Assembly: GCF_000827885.1 (NCBI RefSeq)
Contig: NZ_JTKH01000006.1
Coordinates: 496,001-560,000, forward strand
Direction of reading: 5' to 3'
Length of the DNA: 64,000 nt
Origin: Vibrio renipiscarius
Lineage (GTDB): Bacteria > Pseudomonadota > Gammaproteobacteria > Enterobacterales > Vibrionaceae
Below are positions 1 through 10,155 of this stretch, in pieces; within the stretch, counting starts at the first letter, position 1; each line of letters begins with the position of its first letter. A program made the position numbers and the translations under genes. The notes under the pieces are model-generated. The model ran no database searches, was not told where the DNA came from, and saw only the letters and a list, made by a program, of their open reading frames with translations.

Positions 1-1079
1 TAAAATTGCTCGCATTGGCGATAGGTCTCTCTTTATCTGGTGTGGTATTGACTGGGTGTGGCACTGAAGCTGAAGCGCCAGTGGTTCAACCTTCGGTTAA
101 ACCTGCCTTAATAGAAACCATCACGGCGAGCCGCGGTGACAATCTCAGCTTTAATGGCGTCGTTCGCGCCGCTGAACGCGCAGACTTGTCGTTTCGTGTG
201 GGTGGTCGTTTAACGGACATTTTGGTGAAAGAGGGCGATAGAGTTAGCCAAGGCCAACTTTTAGCGCGTTTAGATTCACGTGATGCAGAGATCGCATTGG
301 CATCGGCTCGTTTGGAGCTGAATAATATTGAAGCGGAATATCAGCGTGCAAAAGCGATTTATGAAAAGAGCAAAGCGATTTCAAAAAGCAGCTTAGATGA
401 GTTAACCACTCGCTTTAATTTGGCGCAGAACCGTCGTGACGAAGCGCAACGTCAATTAGACTACACGCGTATTGAAGCGCCATTTGATGGCATCATCGGC
501 CGTAAACTGGTCGATAATCACATGCAAATTCAAGCGAACGCCGTGGTGTTCACGTTGCATGATTTGAATGACATGGAAGTGGTGATTCACATTCCAGACA
601 GTGTCATGCTTTCAGGGCTGCGCAGTACAAAAGCTGCGGCTGAGCTGAGTACGATTCCAAATCAGTTGTTTGATTTGAACTTACGTTCATACGCTACTCA
701 AGCCGATCCTATCTCGCAAACTTACGCGGTGGTATTGGGCTTTGAAAATTTGAACGGTTATCGCGTGCTTCCAGGCATGACGGTGAAAGTATTACCGGCA
801 GAGCAAGAAAACAATATAGATAACCCGCTGATTACCTTGCCGATCACGGCTGTCGTTCCCGACAACCAAGGCAAACAATTTGTTTGGTTAGTCGGTAGCG
901 ATAATAAGGTCACCAAACGCTTTGTTGAGGTGGGCGCATTAAGTCGCGATCGCGTGGTCATTAGTGCTCACTTAGCACTCGGTGAAAGAGTGGTGATTGC
1001 GGGCGTATCAAGTCTGCAAGAGGGAATGGAAATTCGCCCAATGGATGATGATAAATCTGGCAGTAACGAGGCTCGCTAA
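1..1079 (+). CDS. RND efflux membrane-fusion protein, lipoprotein, 5' end outside window
   Basis: Periplasmic adaptor (AcrA/MexA/HlyD family) that links an inner-membrane RND pump to an outer-membrane channel. The reading frame is open to the left edge, so the true start lies outside; the first TTG at base 6 is not a convincing start because a lysine codon precedes it in frame. A signal peptide ends in a lipobox, Leu-Thr-Gly-Cys, near residue 18 of the visible part, so the protein is probably lipid-anchored. After it come a biotinyl-lipoyl-like half (GGRLTDILVKEGDRVSQGQ), a coiled-coil hairpin (about residues 95-150), the second lipoyl half (APFDGIIGRK) and the beta-barrel. Its stop overlaps the start of the pump gene by one base (TAATG), so the two are translationally coupled. 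The exact Vibrio pump (vex/vme type) cannot be told. Confidence 0.9.
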   Translation, partial: KLLALAIGLSLSGVVLTGCGTEAEAPVVQPSVKPALIETITASRGDNLSFNGVVRAAERADLSFRVGGRLTDILVKEGDRVSQGQLLARLDSRDAEIALASARLELNNIEAEYQRAKAIYEKSKAISKSSLDELTTRFNLAQNRRDEAQRQLDYTRIEAPFDGIIGRKLVDNHMQIQANAVVFTLHDLNDMEVVIHIPDSVMLSGLRSTKAAAELSTIPNQLFDLNLRSYATQADPISQTYAVVLGFENLNGYRVLPGMTVKVLPAEQENNIDNPLITLPITAVVPDNQGKQFVWLVGSDNKVTKRFVEVGALSRDRVVISAHLALGERVVIAGVSSLQEGMEIRPMDDDKSGSNEAR

Positions 1080-4000
1080 TGAACATTGCTCGCTATACCA
1101 TCGCCAAACGCACCAGCGTGTGGGTGATGATTGCCCTGATCTTATTGGGTGGTTACATCAGCTACTTAAAGCTTGGTCGTTTTGAAGACCCGGAGTTTGT
1201 CATTCGACAAGCGGTGATTAATACCACGTATTCTGGCGCGACAGCGCAGGAAGTATCGGACGAAGTGACCGATGTCATTGAAGGCGCGGTGCAGTCATTG
1301 CAAGAGCTGAAAGAGGTCAAATCCGTCTCTAAGCAAGGCATGTCGGAAGTCACCGTTGAGATCAAGCTTGAATTTGCTAAGAGCTCAGCTGAATTGCAAC
1401 AAGTATGGGATAAGTTAAGACGCAAGATTACCGATGTGCAGCGTCAGCTTCCTCCAGGTGCTGGTCCCTCGATCGTTAATGACGACTTTTCCGACGTGTA
1501 TGCGCTGTTTTTCGCGGTAACGGGCGAAGGTTACAGTGACAAGCAAATACAAGATTATGTCGACGGTCTACGCCGCCAATTGGTTTTGGTTCCGGGAGTG
1601 GCCAAAACGGCCACGCTCGCTGAGCGTCAAGAAACGATCTTCGTTGAGATCTCGAGTGAGCGCTTAGCCAAGTTTGGTGTATCGGCGCAGCAAGTGTTCC
1701 AAGTATTGCAAAAGCAGAATTTGGTGACAGTCGCTGGTGCAATCGAAACCACCGATATGCGCATTCCAGTGATCCCAGACTCGAACATTCGTTCGTTCGA
1801 TGACTTGCGTAACCTACAGGTGGGTGTGGGTCAAAGCAATACCGTGATGCGTTTAGGTGACATTGCAACGGTCACGCGCGGTTACCAAGAGCCTGCGAGC
1901 ATGTTGATGCGTTACAACGGCGAGCGCGCAGTGGGTTTTGGTATCTCGAATGTGACAGGCGGGAACGTGGTGGACATGGGGGACGCGGTAAAAGTGCGTC
2001 TTGCTGAGCTTGAAGATCAGCGTCCGCTGGGGATGGAATTACACGTTATCTCGATGCAGTCGGATTCCGTTCGCGCTTCGGTGACCAACTTTATTGATAA
2101 CTTGATTGCGGCGGTGGCGATTGTTTTTCTCGTTCTACTGCTATTTATGGGCGTGCGCTCGGGTGTGATCATCGGTTTTGTATTGCTACTGACTGTCGCA
2201 GCAACACTGTGCATCATGTTCATTGAAGATATTGCCATGCAGCGTATTTCGCTCGGTGCATTGATCATTGCACTGGGGATGCTGGTGGACAATGCCATCG
2301 TTGTCACCGATGGTATCTTGGTACGCTTGCAACAAAACCCAGACGAAGATAAAGAAACGATCGTGTCAGAGGTGGTGGATGCCACTAAATGGCCACTGCT
2401 TGGCGGTACCGTTGTCGGTATCTGTGCGTTCAGTGCGATTGGTTTGTCGCCGTCGGATATGGGGGAATACGCGGGATCACTATTTTGGGTAATCCTTTAT
2501 TCCATGTTCTTAAGTTGGGTGTTTGCCGTGACCATTACTCCGATGCTTTGCTTTGACTTTTTAAAAGTTAAAGCCAGCAAAGGGGAAGTCAAAGTAGGCC
2601 GTATGATGGCGATGTACAAAGCCCTACTGGCTTGGGTACTAAGACACCGTTTGGCGAGCATGATGATGCTCTTGGGTTTAATGGCTGCAGCGGTCTATAG
2701 CTTGAAGTATGTGCCACCGGGCTTTATGCCTGATTCACAACGCCCACAATTTGTCGTGGATGTGTACTTGCCGCAAGGGTCAGATATCAGTCGCGTAGAG
2801 CGCATGATTGCCAATATTGAGCAAGACGTTCAAGCGAAAGAAGGCGTCACTAACATTGCGAGTTTCATTGGTGGGGGTGGTTTGCGTTTCATGCTGACGT
2901 ACTCACCCGAAGCGCGTAACACCAGCTACGGCCAGTTGCTGATCGACATCGATGACTACAAAAAAATTGCGCCGTTATTGGTTGAGTTACAAAACGAGCT
3001 GGCTGTGAAATACCCAGACGCGTCGATCAAAGTGTGGAAATTCATGCTAGGGCGTGGGGGCGGTAAGAAAATTGAAGCGGCCTTTAAAGGCCCTGACAGT
3101 GATGTGTTGCGTCAATTGGCTGAGCAGGCTAAAGCGGTCATGCAAGCCGATAGCAATTTGATTGCGGTACAAGATGATTGGCGTCAGCAAGTACCAGTGC
3201 TTCGTCCTGTTTATTCGGCAGAAAAAGCGCAGCGCTTTGGTTTAACCACGCAAGAGATTAACCTTGCGATTGCCCAAACCTTGTCTGGCCGTAATGTTGG
3301 TGTGTACCGTGAAGGGGATGATTTGATTCCTATTGTGGTGCGATCGCCACAAAATGAACGTGACCACCAACGTGCGGTAGAAAATACCGAGGTGTATAGT
3401 GCTACGGTTGGCGGGTTTATTCCGGTCAGTCAGTTAGTGGATTCGGTCGATGTGGTTTGGCAAGACGCGATTTTGCGTCGTGTGAACCGTATGCCAACCA
3501 TTATGGTACAAGCTGATCCGGCTCCGGGCGTATTAACATCCGATGCCTTTAACAATGTACGCAGTCAGATTGAAGCGATTGAATTGCCTGCGGGTTATGA
3601 ATTGGTTTGGTACGGTGAGTACAAGGCATCAAAAGACGCCAATGAAGGGCTCGCCATTTCAGCGCCGTACGGTTTTGCTGCGATGATTTTATCCGTCATC
3701 TTCATGTTTAACGCCGTGCGTCAGCCATTGGTGATTTGGCTAACCGCACCGCTGGCAGTGATTGGTGTGACGGTTGGTTTGATTGTATTCCAGACGCCAT
3801 TTGAGTTTATGGCCATCCTTGGCTTCTTGAGCTTAATCGGCATGATGGTGAAAAATGCCATCGTATTGGTGGATCAAGCGGATGTGGAAATCGCGCAAGG
3901 TAAAGTGGCTTATTATGCGATCATTGATGCTGCGACCAGCCGTGCAAGGCCGGTGTTGCTAGGCGCTCTAACCACGATTCTCGGTGTTGCCCCGCTGCTG

Positions 4001-4123
4001 GTTGACCCGTTCTTTAAGAGTATGGCGGTGACCATTATGTTTGGTTTGTTGTTTGCCACCATCTTAACGTTGATCGTTATTCCGCTCTTTTACGCTCTGT
4101 TCTTTAGAGTCAAAGTCGAGTAG
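1079..4123 (+). CDS. RND family multidrug efflux permease
   Basis: Proton-driven inner-membrane exporter of the AcrB/HAE superfamily, 1014 residues, the normal family length. Visible features are the N-terminal cytoplasmic start and TM1 (about residues 12-32), a first large periplasmic loop, the TM2-TM6 block (about 340-500) containing LGMLVDNAIVVTDG, the TM4 segment that carries the proton-relay acidic residues, a second periplasmic loop, and the TM8-TM12 block (about 865-1010) with LSLIGMMVKNAIVLVDQ. Only one Asp is present where AcrB has an Asp pair (VDN rather than VDD), which is common in this divergent branch. It forms a two-gene operon with the adaptor, with no outer-membrane factor gene following; TolC elsewhere probably completes the pump. 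Substrates are unknown. Confidence 0.93.
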   Translation: MNIARYTIAKRTSVWVMIALILLGGYISYLKLGRFEDPEFVIRQAVINTTYSGATAQEVSDEVTDVIEGAVQSLQELKEVKSVSKQGMSEVTVEIKLEFAKSSAELQQVWDKLRRKITDVQRQLPPGAGPSIVNDDFSDVYALFFAVTGEGYSDKQIQDYVDGLRRQLVLVPGVAKTATLAERQETIFVEISSERLAKFGVSAQQVFQVLQKQNLVTVAGAIETTDMRIPVIPDSNIRSFDDLRNLQVGVGQSNTVMRLGDIATVTRGYQEPASMLMRYNGERAVGFGISNVTGGNVVDMGDAVKVRLAELEDQRPLGMELHVISMQSDSVRASVTNFIDNLIAAVAIVFLVLLLFMGVRSGVIIGFVLLLTVAATLCIMFIEDIAMQRISLGALIIALGMLVDNAIVVTDGILVRLQQNPDEDKETIVSEVVDATKWPLLGGTVVGICAFSAIGLSPSDMGEYAGSLFWVILYSMFLSWVFAVTITPMLCFDFLKVKASKGEVKVGRMMAMYKALLAWVLRHRLASMMMLLGLMAAAVYSLKYVPPGFMPDSQRPQFVVDVYLPQGSDISRVERMIANIEQDVQAKEGVTNIASFIGGGGLRFMLTYSPEARNTSYGQLLIDIDDYKKIAPLLVELQNELAVKYPDASIKVWKFMLGRGGGKKIEAAFKGPDSDVLRQLAEQAKAVMQADSNLIAVQDDWRQQVPVLRPVYSAEKAQRFGLTTQEINLAIAQTLSGRNVGVYREGDDLIPIVVRSPQNERDHQRAVENTEVYSATVGGFIPVSQLVDSVDVVWQDAILRRVNRMPTIMVQADPAPGVLTSDAFNNVRSQIEAIELPAGYELVWYGEYKASKDANEGLAISAPYGFAAMILSVIFMFNAVRQPLVIWLTAPLAVIGVTVGLIVFQTPFEFMAILGFLSLIGMMVKNAIVLVDQADVEIAQGKVAYYAIIDAATSRARPVLLGALTTILGVAPLLVDPFFKSMAVTIMFGLLFATILTLIVIPLFYALFFRVKVE

Positions 4124-4147
4124 CCATCGGCGCTATCATCCATCTAC

Positions 4148-4177
4148 AAAGCCATCGCGATGCGGTGGCTTTTTTTG
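4148..4177 (+). terminator. Intrinsic terminator of the RND operon
   Basis: AAAGCCATCGC / GCGGTGGCTTT hairpin with a four-base loop followed by a T run, 25 bases after the pump stop codon. Confidence 0.85.
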
Positions 4178-4447
4178 TGAATCGTTATTGTGGTCTACTT
4201 ATGACGGTATTGAACAGGTGTAACAATTACGCCTAAATAATCACGTGAAGCGCATAAATTTGCGTAGTCAGTAAGCTCTGAATGGCCCTGACTAATAATT
4301 GATGAATTTGACAGTTGTGACTACGGGAGAATGCGCATTCAATCGCATGTTAAATAAAACAATGACTTATTAAGAATACACCATGTTATTAGCCAGGGTG
4401 TATGGTTAGTATAAGGCGTTGATTTTATGGTTATGGATGACGCATTG

Positions 4448-4987
4448 ATGAAAAAAATACTACCTTTTTTGCTGCTATTCAGTTCGAGTGTATTTGCTGA
4501 TGATTATTTTTATGGCGGCGCGAGTTTATCGTTTAATGATAAAACCAGCTTGAAATATGAAGGCGTGACCATCGATGAGAATAACGATCTTGGTTTTAAT
4601 GTTTTTGCCGGTTACAGCTTTTTGGTGTCTGAAACGGTTGATCTAGGTTTTGAACTTGAATATCAAAATTTTGGAAAATCCGATTTTGGCTCAGGACAGA
4701 GTGTGGAAGGGGACGCGTATTTTTTTAACGCTAGACCTAAGTTTATTGAAGCAAACAACAACATTTACAGTGCTTTCATTCTGGGTGTTGGGTCGATGTC
4801 TGGCAAGGTGAAGGCGGGTGGGCAATCTGCCTCTGATTCCGAGATTATCTATCAAGTCGGGATCGAGATTGGCTATATGGTGGATCAATACGACATCGGT
4901 GTCGGCTATCGCTACCGCGTTGCTGAGTTTGATGACGTCGACTATACCAATGAAGGGTTTGTGCTAGGCATTCGATATAAGTTTTAA
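4448..4987 (+). CDS. Small outer-membrane beta-barrel protein (OmpA/OmpW-like fold)
   Basis: Predicted 179-residue outer-membrane barrel of unknown cargo. The start chosen is the ATG that opens a clean signal peptide (MKKILPFLLLFSSSVFA-DD); an in-frame ATG 21 bases upstream (4427) has an AAGG-type ribosome site but would put acidic residues before the signal peptide. The mature part is made of alternating aromatic/hydrophobic strands (for example YFYGGASLSF, GFNVFAGYSFLV, GFELEYQNFG, IGVGYRYRVAEF) and ends in GIRYKF, with the C-terminal aromatic residue that the BAM complex recognises. It is monocistronic, with its own terminator. The specific family was not recognised; 'outer membrane beta-barrel protein' is the safe level. 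Confidence 0.75.
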   Translation: MKKILPFLLLFSSSVFADDYFYGGASLSFNDKTSLKYEGVTIDENNDLGFNVFAGYSFLVSETVDLGFELEYQNFGKSDFGSGQSVEGDAYFFNARPKFIEANNNIYSAFILGVGSMSGKVKAGGQSASDSEIIYQVGIEIGYMVDQYDIGVGYRYRVAEFDDVDYTNEGFVLGIRYKF

Positions 4988-5057
4988 CTAGAAATCGTTC
5001 ACTTCAAGTCTATGCGATAGGCCAGGAACGACGTCCTTTGGGGGGATATCCGTTTTG

Positions 5058-5090
5058 GCCTCGAGAGTTTGATTCTCGGGGCTTTGGTTT
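5058..5090 (+). terminator. Hairpin after the barrel-protein gene
   Basis: Nine-pair stem GCCTCGAGA / TCTCGGGGC with a 7-base loop, then TTTGGTTT. The T tail is imperfect, so efficiency is uncertain. Confidence 0.5.
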
Positions 5091-5105
5091 CTCTGGCTTT
5101 TGCTA

Positions 5106-5357
5106 TTATTTGGCGAGTAGCGCTATTTTAGCGATGAACGAGTCCTTATTGTGGCTCTGTTCATAATTAAAATGGTAGGTGTTGTGAAAACCGACGGAAA
5201 GCTCAACGCCATTACTTTTTAGATAGACGTTATACCCATCGTAGTCAGAGTACGCTTCGACGCCTTGATAAATTTTGCCTCGTTCCGTTTGGGTGCCATG
5301 TCGGATGATGGATTCGTAAGCGCGTAGTATGAGGCTGGGTTCAAGATCATTCTTCAT
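5106..5357 (-). CDS. DUF3081 family small protein
   Basis: Small soluble protein of 83 residues that I recognise as DUF3081, a family of unknown function in Vibrio and relatives. Typical features are the N-terminal helix (EPSLILRAYESIIRHGTQTERG), the central block GVEAYSDYDGYNVYLKSNGVELSVGFHNTYHF, which looks like a short antiparallel sheet, and a C-terminal helix. There is no signal peptide or membrane segment. A GGAGTGTA-type ribosome site precedes the ATG. It stands alone, convergent with the barrel gene and upstream of the pta terminator. No function can be assigned. Confidence 0.7.
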   Translation of the reverse strand: MKNDLEPSLILRAYESIIRHGTQTERGKIYQGVEAYSDYDGYNVYLKSNGVELSVGFHNTYHFNYEQSHNKDSFIAKIALLAK

Positions 5358-5574
5358 TGTACACTCCTTCGTCTTTTTCCTTCTCGGCAGTGCTCACTGA
5401 GAAGGGCTCGTTCAACAAGTATGGTTAACGCTCGTCTACTCTGCCAGTGGCATTTTGCTCGCAATCATTTATACCTGTTTAAAGCCTCCTTTGATCAATC
5501 CAAACAATGCCATGGCCATAATCGGCTGAAATGGCTATGTCTTTAGGTGCGTTAAATCATTGAATTTAAGATAC

Positions 5575-5602
5575 AAAAAAGCCCCCATCTCTGGAGGCTT
5601 TT
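5575..5602 (-). terminator. Intrinsic terminator of pta
   Basis: On the minus strand GCCTCC-loop-GGGGGC followed by six T, about 40 bases after the pta stop. Confidence 0.85.
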
Positions 5603-5636
5603 CAATTACTCAATTCAATAATGAATTAGGCAATAA

Positions 5637-7790
5637 TTATTTGTTCGCTTGGTCAGCTTGATCCGCTTGGATAGCCGTTAGAGCTACTGTGTACACGATA
5701 TCGTCTACTAGAGCGCCACGAGACAAGTCATTTACTGGCTTGCGCATACCTTGAAGCATTGGACCGATAGAAACTAGGTCAGCTGAACGTTGTACTGCTT
5801 TGTAAGTCGTGTTACCAGTGTTTAGGTCTGGGAATACGAATACAGTCGCTTTACCGGCTACTGGAGAGTTTGGTGCTTTAGAAGCAGCAACGTTTTCCAT
5901 GATAGCAGCATCGTACTGTAGAGGACCGTCGATGATGAGATCAGGACGCTTCTCTTGAGCTAGCTTAGTTGCTTCACGTACTTTATCAACGTCTGCACCC
6001 TTACCTGATTCACCAGTAGAGTAAGAGATCATTGCTACGCGTGGTTCGATACCAAATGCCGCTGCAGAATCAGCAGATTGGATAGCGATTTCAGCAAGTT
6101 GCTCAGCCGTTGGATCTGGGTTGATCGCACAGTCACCGTAAACCAATACTTGATCAGGTAGTAGCATGAAGAACACAGAAGATACGATTGACGCATCAGG
6201 TGCAGTTTTGATGATTTGGAACGGAGGAACGATCGTGTTTGCTGTGGTATGAACCGCACCAGAAACTAGACCGTCAACTTCACCCGCTTCAAGCATCATC
6301 GTGCCTAGGAAAACAGAATCTTGAAGTTTTTCACGAGCCACAACTTCAGTCATGCCTTTCGCGCCGCGTAGTTCAACCAAACGAGCAACGTAGTTTTCAC
6401 GAACTTCATCAGAGTTGATGATCGTTACGCCAGCACCTAGTTCAACGCCTTGTTGCGCTGCAACGCGACGGATTTCATCAGGGTTACCTAGCAGCACACA
6501 TTCAGCGATACCGCGCTCAGCACAGATTGCTGCCGCTTTCACTGTACGTGGCTCGTCACCTTCAGGAAGAACGATACGCTTGCCAGCTTTACGAGCGAAC
6601 TCAGTAAGTTGGTAACGGAATGCTGGTGGGCTTAGACGACGAGATTTTTCAGAACCTTCCGTCATTGACTCGATCCAGTTGCCGTCGATGTGACCTGCAA
6701 CGTGATCGTTGATGAACTCAATACGCTCTTTATCGTCAGCAGGTACTTCAATGCTGAAGCTTTGTAGGTTCAGCGAAGTCTGCCAAGTGTTACCTTGCGC
6801 TTTGAAGATTGGAAGACCAGTATCGAATGCAGGCTTACATAGAGTCGCGATTTCTTCTGGGATATCGTAACCGCCAGTCAATAGGATCGCGCCAATTTCA
6901 ACACCGTTCATTGCTGCTAGTGCCGCTGCAACGATAACGTCAGGACGGTCAGCAGAAGTCACAAGTAGAGAGCCTGGTTTAAAGTGCTCAATCATGTTTG
7001 GTAGTGAACGTGCACAGAACGTGATGCTCTTGATACGACGAGTTTTGATGTCACCTGCGCTGATGATGTCAGCGTTTAGGTGTTGAGCCATATCGATAGC
7101 ACGAGTTGCGATAAGATCGATAGACCAAGGCACACAGCCAAGCACACGAATTGGAGAAGTGTGGAAGATTTCCATCACTTTCATTTCGTTGGTTTGCGCG
7201 CTGTCTGCATCATCAAACATTTCTGATAGGTCTGGGCGAGTACGGCCAGCTTCGTCAACAGGTGCATTTAGCTTGTTGATGATAACACCAGAGATGTTTT
7301 TGTTTTTAGTGCCACCGAAGTTAGAACATGCTACTTCGATACGCTCTTTAAGTTGAGTCGGGTTATCTAGACCAGGTGTCGCAACCAATACGATTTCAGC
7401 GCCAAGCGTTGCCGCGATTTCCGCGTTCACTTGGTTAGCAAATGGGTGCTTACGAGTTGGTACTAGACCTTCGATTAGCGTTACGTCCGCATCTTTGTTG
7501 ATTTGGTTGTAACGTTCAACGATAGTTTCTAGAAGCTCATCCATGTTGTCGTTACCGATTAGGCTTTCAGCAACAGACATTTGTAGTGGAGTACCGATCT
7601 GCATATCGCTGTTTGCGCCAACGATAGTTGAAGTTAGATCAGGTTGATCGCCGCCAGAACGTGGCTGTGCGATAGGCTTGTAGAAAGAAACTTTAACGCC
7701 CTTGCGCTCCATAGTGCGCAGAACACCCATGCTAACACTAGTAAGACCAACACCAGCGCTAGTAGGGATAAGCATAATAGTACGAGACAT
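5637..7790 (-). CDS. pta: Phosphate acetyltransferase (long, three-domain type)
   Basis: Interconverts acetyl-CoA plus phosphate and acetyl phosphate plus CoA, the first step of acetate overflow and the source of the phosphodonor acetyl-P. At 717 residues it is the long enterobacterial type (E. coli 714). It has an N-terminal P-loop-like dethiobiotin-synthetase-type domain ([17 protein letters not shown] at residues 6-22), a DRTGG regulatory domain (about 220-330) and the catalytic PTA_PTB domain from about residue 385 ([17 protein letters not shown]), including [11 protein letters not shown]. It lies 137 bases downstream of ackA on the same strand with a hairpin in the gap, so part of its expression may come from its own promoter. 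Confidence 0.97.
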   Translation of the reverse strand: MSRTIMLIPTSAGVGLTSVSMGVLRTMERKGVKVSFYKPIAQPRSGGDQPDLTSTIVGANSDMQIGTPLQMSVAESLIGNDNMDELLETIVERYNQINKDADVTLIEGLVPTRKHPFANQVNAEIAATLGAEIVLVATPGLDNPTQLKERIEVACSNFGGTKNKNISGVIINKLNAPVDEAGRTRPDLSEMFDDADSAQTNEMKVMEIFHTSPIRVLGCVPWSIDLIATRAIDMAQHLNADIISAGDIKTRRIKSITFCARSLPNMIEHFKPGSLLVTSADRPDVIVAAALAAMNGVEIGAILLTGGYDIPEEIATLCKPAFDTGLPIFKAQGNTWQTSLNLQSFSIEVPADDKERIEFINDHVAGHIDGNWIESMTEGSEKSRRLSPPAFRYQLTEFARKAGKRIVLPEGDEPRTVKAAAICAERGIAECVLLGNPDEIRRVAAQQGVELGAGVTIINSDEVRENYVARLVELRGAKGMTEVVAREKLQDSVFLGTMMLEAGEVDGLVSGAVHTTANTIVPPFQIIKTAPDASIVSSVFFMLLPDQVLVYGDCAINPDPTAEQLAEIAIQSADSAAAFGIEPRVAMISYSTGESGKGADVDKVREATKLAQEKRPDLIIDGPLQYDAAIMENVAASKAPNSPVAGKATVFVFPDLNTGNTTYKAVQRSADLVSIGPMLQGMRKPVNDLSRGALVDDIVYTVALTAIQADQADQANK

Positions 7791-7890
7791 CGACTAATTA
7801 CCTTACATTATTGGATGATTAAAAGCTCAATTACGTATTCCATAACGACTCATAGAATAGGAGTTGAGCCCCTAAAAATTTTATTTATAG

Positions 7891-7920
7891 GGAAAACTGG
7901 CCAGCCGAGGCTAGCCAGTT
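7891..7920 (-). terminator. Hairpin in the ackA-pta gap (attenuator or partial terminator)
   Basis: Arms AACTGGCTAGC / GCTGGCCAGTT (one mismatch, loop CTCG), followed on the minus strand by TTTTCCC. It begins 8 bases after the ackA stop codon and could reduce pta transcription relative to ackA or stabilise the ackA 3' end. Confidence 0.6.
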
Positions 7921-7927
7921 GAGTCTA

Positions 7928-9124
7928 TTAAAGACCAGTTAGACGCGCAGTGTCTTCAGCGATAACTAGCTCTTCGTTAGTCGAGATAACCATTGCTGGG
8001 ATACGGCTGTTTGCAGTAGTGATAGTACCTTCACCACCGAAACGTGCTTTAAGGTTTGCTTCGCTGTCTACTTCGATACCGAAGATAGCTAGACGGTTAA
8101 GAACCATTTCACGGATTGGGCCAGAGTTCTCGCCGATGCCGCCAGTGAAAGTGATTGCGTCTAGACGACCTTCTAGAGTTGCAGTGTAACCAGCAACGTA
8201 TTTAGCTAGACGGTGACAGAATACATCCATCGCACGAGTCGCTGCTTCGTTCTCACCGTAGTTGTCTTCAACGAAACGACAGTCAGAAGTCACTTCAGTT
8301 AGACCTTGTAGGCCAGACTCTTTAGTTAGCATGTTGTTGATTTGCTCAACAGAGTAACCAAGTGCATCGTGTAGGTGGAAGATGATCGCAGGATCTAGGT
8401 CACCACAACGAGTACCCATTACTAGACCTTCAAGAGGAGTAAGACCCATAGAAGTATCTACAGATTGACCGTTCTTGATTGCACATACAGATGCGCCGTT
8501 GCCTAGGTGACAGTTGATGATGTTAACTTCTTCAACTGGCTTGTTTAGTAGACCAGCTACTTCACGAGTGATGAATAGGTGAGAAGTACCGTGCATGCCG
8601 TAACGACGGATGCCGTGCTCTTTGTACAGGTTGTACGGTAGAGCGTATAGGTAAGACTCAGAAGGCATAGTTTGGTGGAACGCAGTGTCGAACACAGCAA
8701 CGTTCTGAAGCTCAGGGAAGTTGTGCTTAGCTGCTTCAATACCGATTAGGTGAGCTGGGTTGTGTAGAGGTGCGAAAGTCGCAGCGTCTTGGATACCCTT
8801 AAGAACTTGATCACAAATAAGTGCTGATTGAGTGAACTGCTCGCCACCGTGAACGATACGGTGACCGATCGCGCCTAGGTTAGCTTTAAGCTCTGGCTTA
8901 GAACCAAGAATAGTTTCAACCATGAACGCTAGTGCTTCTTCGTGAGCTGCGCCTGCGCCTAGTTGAGCTTCGTGCTTGCCATCAAGTTTCCACTTCATGC
9001 GAGCTTCTGGAAGACCAAGACACTCAGCAAGACCGGTTAGGTGCTCAGCACCAGTTTCTGCATCAACAATCGCAAATTTAAGAGAAGAACTACCACAGTT
9101 TAAAACTAAAACTAGCTTAGACAT
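7928..9124 (-). CDS. ackA: Acetate kinase
   Basis: Makes ATP and acetate from acetyl phosphate and ADP; acts with Pta in acetate overflow and fermentation. The protein has 398 residues (E. coli 400) and the ASKHA fold. Visible blocks are NCGSSSLKF at residues 9-17 (phosphate-1 loop), [25 protein letters not shown], and [11 protein letters not shown] (adenosine-binding loop). An AGGTAG ribosome site precedes the ATG. Divergent to yfbV, as in enterobacteria. Codon use is strongly biased, consistent with high expression (inference). Confidence 0.97.
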   Translation of the reverse strand: MSKLVLVLNCGSSSLKFAIVDAETGAEHLTGLAECLGLPEARMKWKLDGKHEAQLGAGAAHEEALAFMVETILGSKPELKANLGAIGHRIVHGGEQFTQSALICDQVLKGIQDAATFAPLHNPAHLIGIEAAKHNFPELQNVAVFDTAFHQTMPSESYLYALPYNLYKEHGIRRYGMHGTSHLFITREVAGLLNKPVEEVNIINCHLGNGASVCAIKNGQSVDTSMGLTPLEGLVMGTRCGDLDPAIIFHLHDALGYSVEQINNMLTKESGLQGLTEVTSDCRFVEDNYGENEAATRAMDVFCHRLAKYVAGYTATLEGRLDAITFTGGIGENSGPIREMVLNRLAIFGIEVDSEANLKARFGGEGTITTANSRIPAMVISTNEELVIAEDTARLTGL

Positions 9125-9485
9125 GTATGACTACCTGTTAATCGTCTGATATAAATCAGTTAGGATGAAATTTAACCACAAGAATAGTCGAGTCTATTAT
9201 CAACTGCGTAACCATTCTTGCTTAAAAGCGCTAAAATCCGTGTATAAAAGAGGTCGCTTTACCATGAAAGCAACTTATGCAATCCTTGCAGATGTCTCTC
9301 AACGTTGCCTAAATTGTAAATAAGAGCAACAATGAGATTGAGGGCGTGCCAAGGATAGCGATAATAGACAAAGATAACAAAAAAAATTTGAAAGAATATT
9401 AACTTTCGTCAATTTTTTACGCGTTTAGTTGAATCTTTCAACTTATTTTAAGTGAAGCGCCTAGTACTGGAAGCGAGAGAATCTT
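9125..9485. other. ackA-yfbV divergent promoter region
   Basis: A 361-base gene-free stretch between divergent genes. It must hold both promoters. The only clear structure is the 17-base palindrome listed separately. No sRNA or small ORF could be supported. Confidence 0.6.
9427..9443. promoter_or_regulatory. Palindrome upstream of yfbV, possible operator
   Basis: Perfect inverted repeat AGTTGAA-TCT-TTCAACT, 43 bases before the yfbV start. Its loop is only three bases and it has no T tail, so it is more likely a protein-binding site than a terminator. The regulator is unknown. Confidence 0.35.
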
Positions 9486-9938
9486 ATGAATAATAAAGTC
9501 GGCATCGTTCACAGCTTACGTGATGGACAAAAGTACATGGACACTTGGCCTGTACGCAAAGAGCTTGCGCCACTATTTCCAGAGCAACGCATGATCAAAG
9601 CGACGCGCTTTGGGATGAAGGTGATGCCTGCGGTTGCGGCAATCAGTGTGTTAACACAAATGGTATTTTCTAACCACCAAGCGCTACCACAGGCGGTGAT
9701 TGTGGCTTTGTTCGCGATCAGCATGCCGATTCAAGGGATGTGGTGGTTAGGTAACCGTGCAAATACTCAGCTTCCACCGTCATTGGCGGGATGGTATCGA
9801 GAACTGCATCAAAAAATACTTGAAAGTGGTTACGCTCTTGAGCCATTAAAAGCTCGCCCACGTTATAAAGAGCTTGCCCGCGTCCTCAATCGTGCGTTTC
9901 GTCATTTAGACAAAACCTCGTTAGAGCGTTGGTTTTAA
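9486..9938 (+). CDS. yfbV: UPF0208 membrane protein YfbV
   Basis: Inner-membrane protein of 150 residues (UPF0208). In E. coli YfbV insulates the Ter macrodomain from flanking chromosome; whether it does so in Vibrio is not established here. The family start ([22 protein letters not shown]) is recognisable, followed by two hydrophobic helices at about residues 46-64 and 68-88 separated by a short loop, and a basic amphipathic C-terminal third ending in [17 protein letters not shown]. The divergent pairing with ackA-pta is the same as in E. coli, which supports the call. Confidence 0.93.
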   Translation: MNNKVGIVHSLRDGQKYMDTWPVRKELAPLFPEQRMIKATRFGMKVMPAVAAISVLTQMVFSNHQALPQAVIVALFAISMPIQGMWWLGNRANTQLPPSLAGWYRELHQKILESGYALEPLKARPRYKELARVLNRAFRHLDKTSLERWF

Positions 9939-10097
9939 TACATGCAGGTTTTAAGCGGTACCACGAGAAAATCGGCATAACCAAAAGAGCATTCATCTGT
10001 TTTTTGAGTGCTTATGAGGCGAAGGTTTTGGCGGGCCAAAAATCGGGATAGTACTTAACTTGTTTTTTTATAAGCACTTGCAGTCATAAAAATAGAA

Positions 10098-10140
10098 TGT
10101 CTAGAATCGTATTGTGAAGCAGGGGATACGACTCTAGACA
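10098..10140 (-). terminator. Long hairpin, probable ald terminator
   Basis: Two 15-base arms (TGTCTAGAATCGTAT and ATACGACTCTAGACA) pair with a single mismatch across a 13-base loop. Read on the minus strand the stem is followed by TTCTATTTTTA, and it lies 15 bases after the ald stop. The stem is longer than in most terminators and could also stop yfbV read-through. Confidence 0.6.
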
Positions 10141-10155
10141 GATGGCGCGAATGCA

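Noticed and set aside
7644..7922. 92-codon plus-strand frame overlapping pta start
   Set aside because: Mostly the antisense shadow of pta, with no ribosome site or family resemblance.
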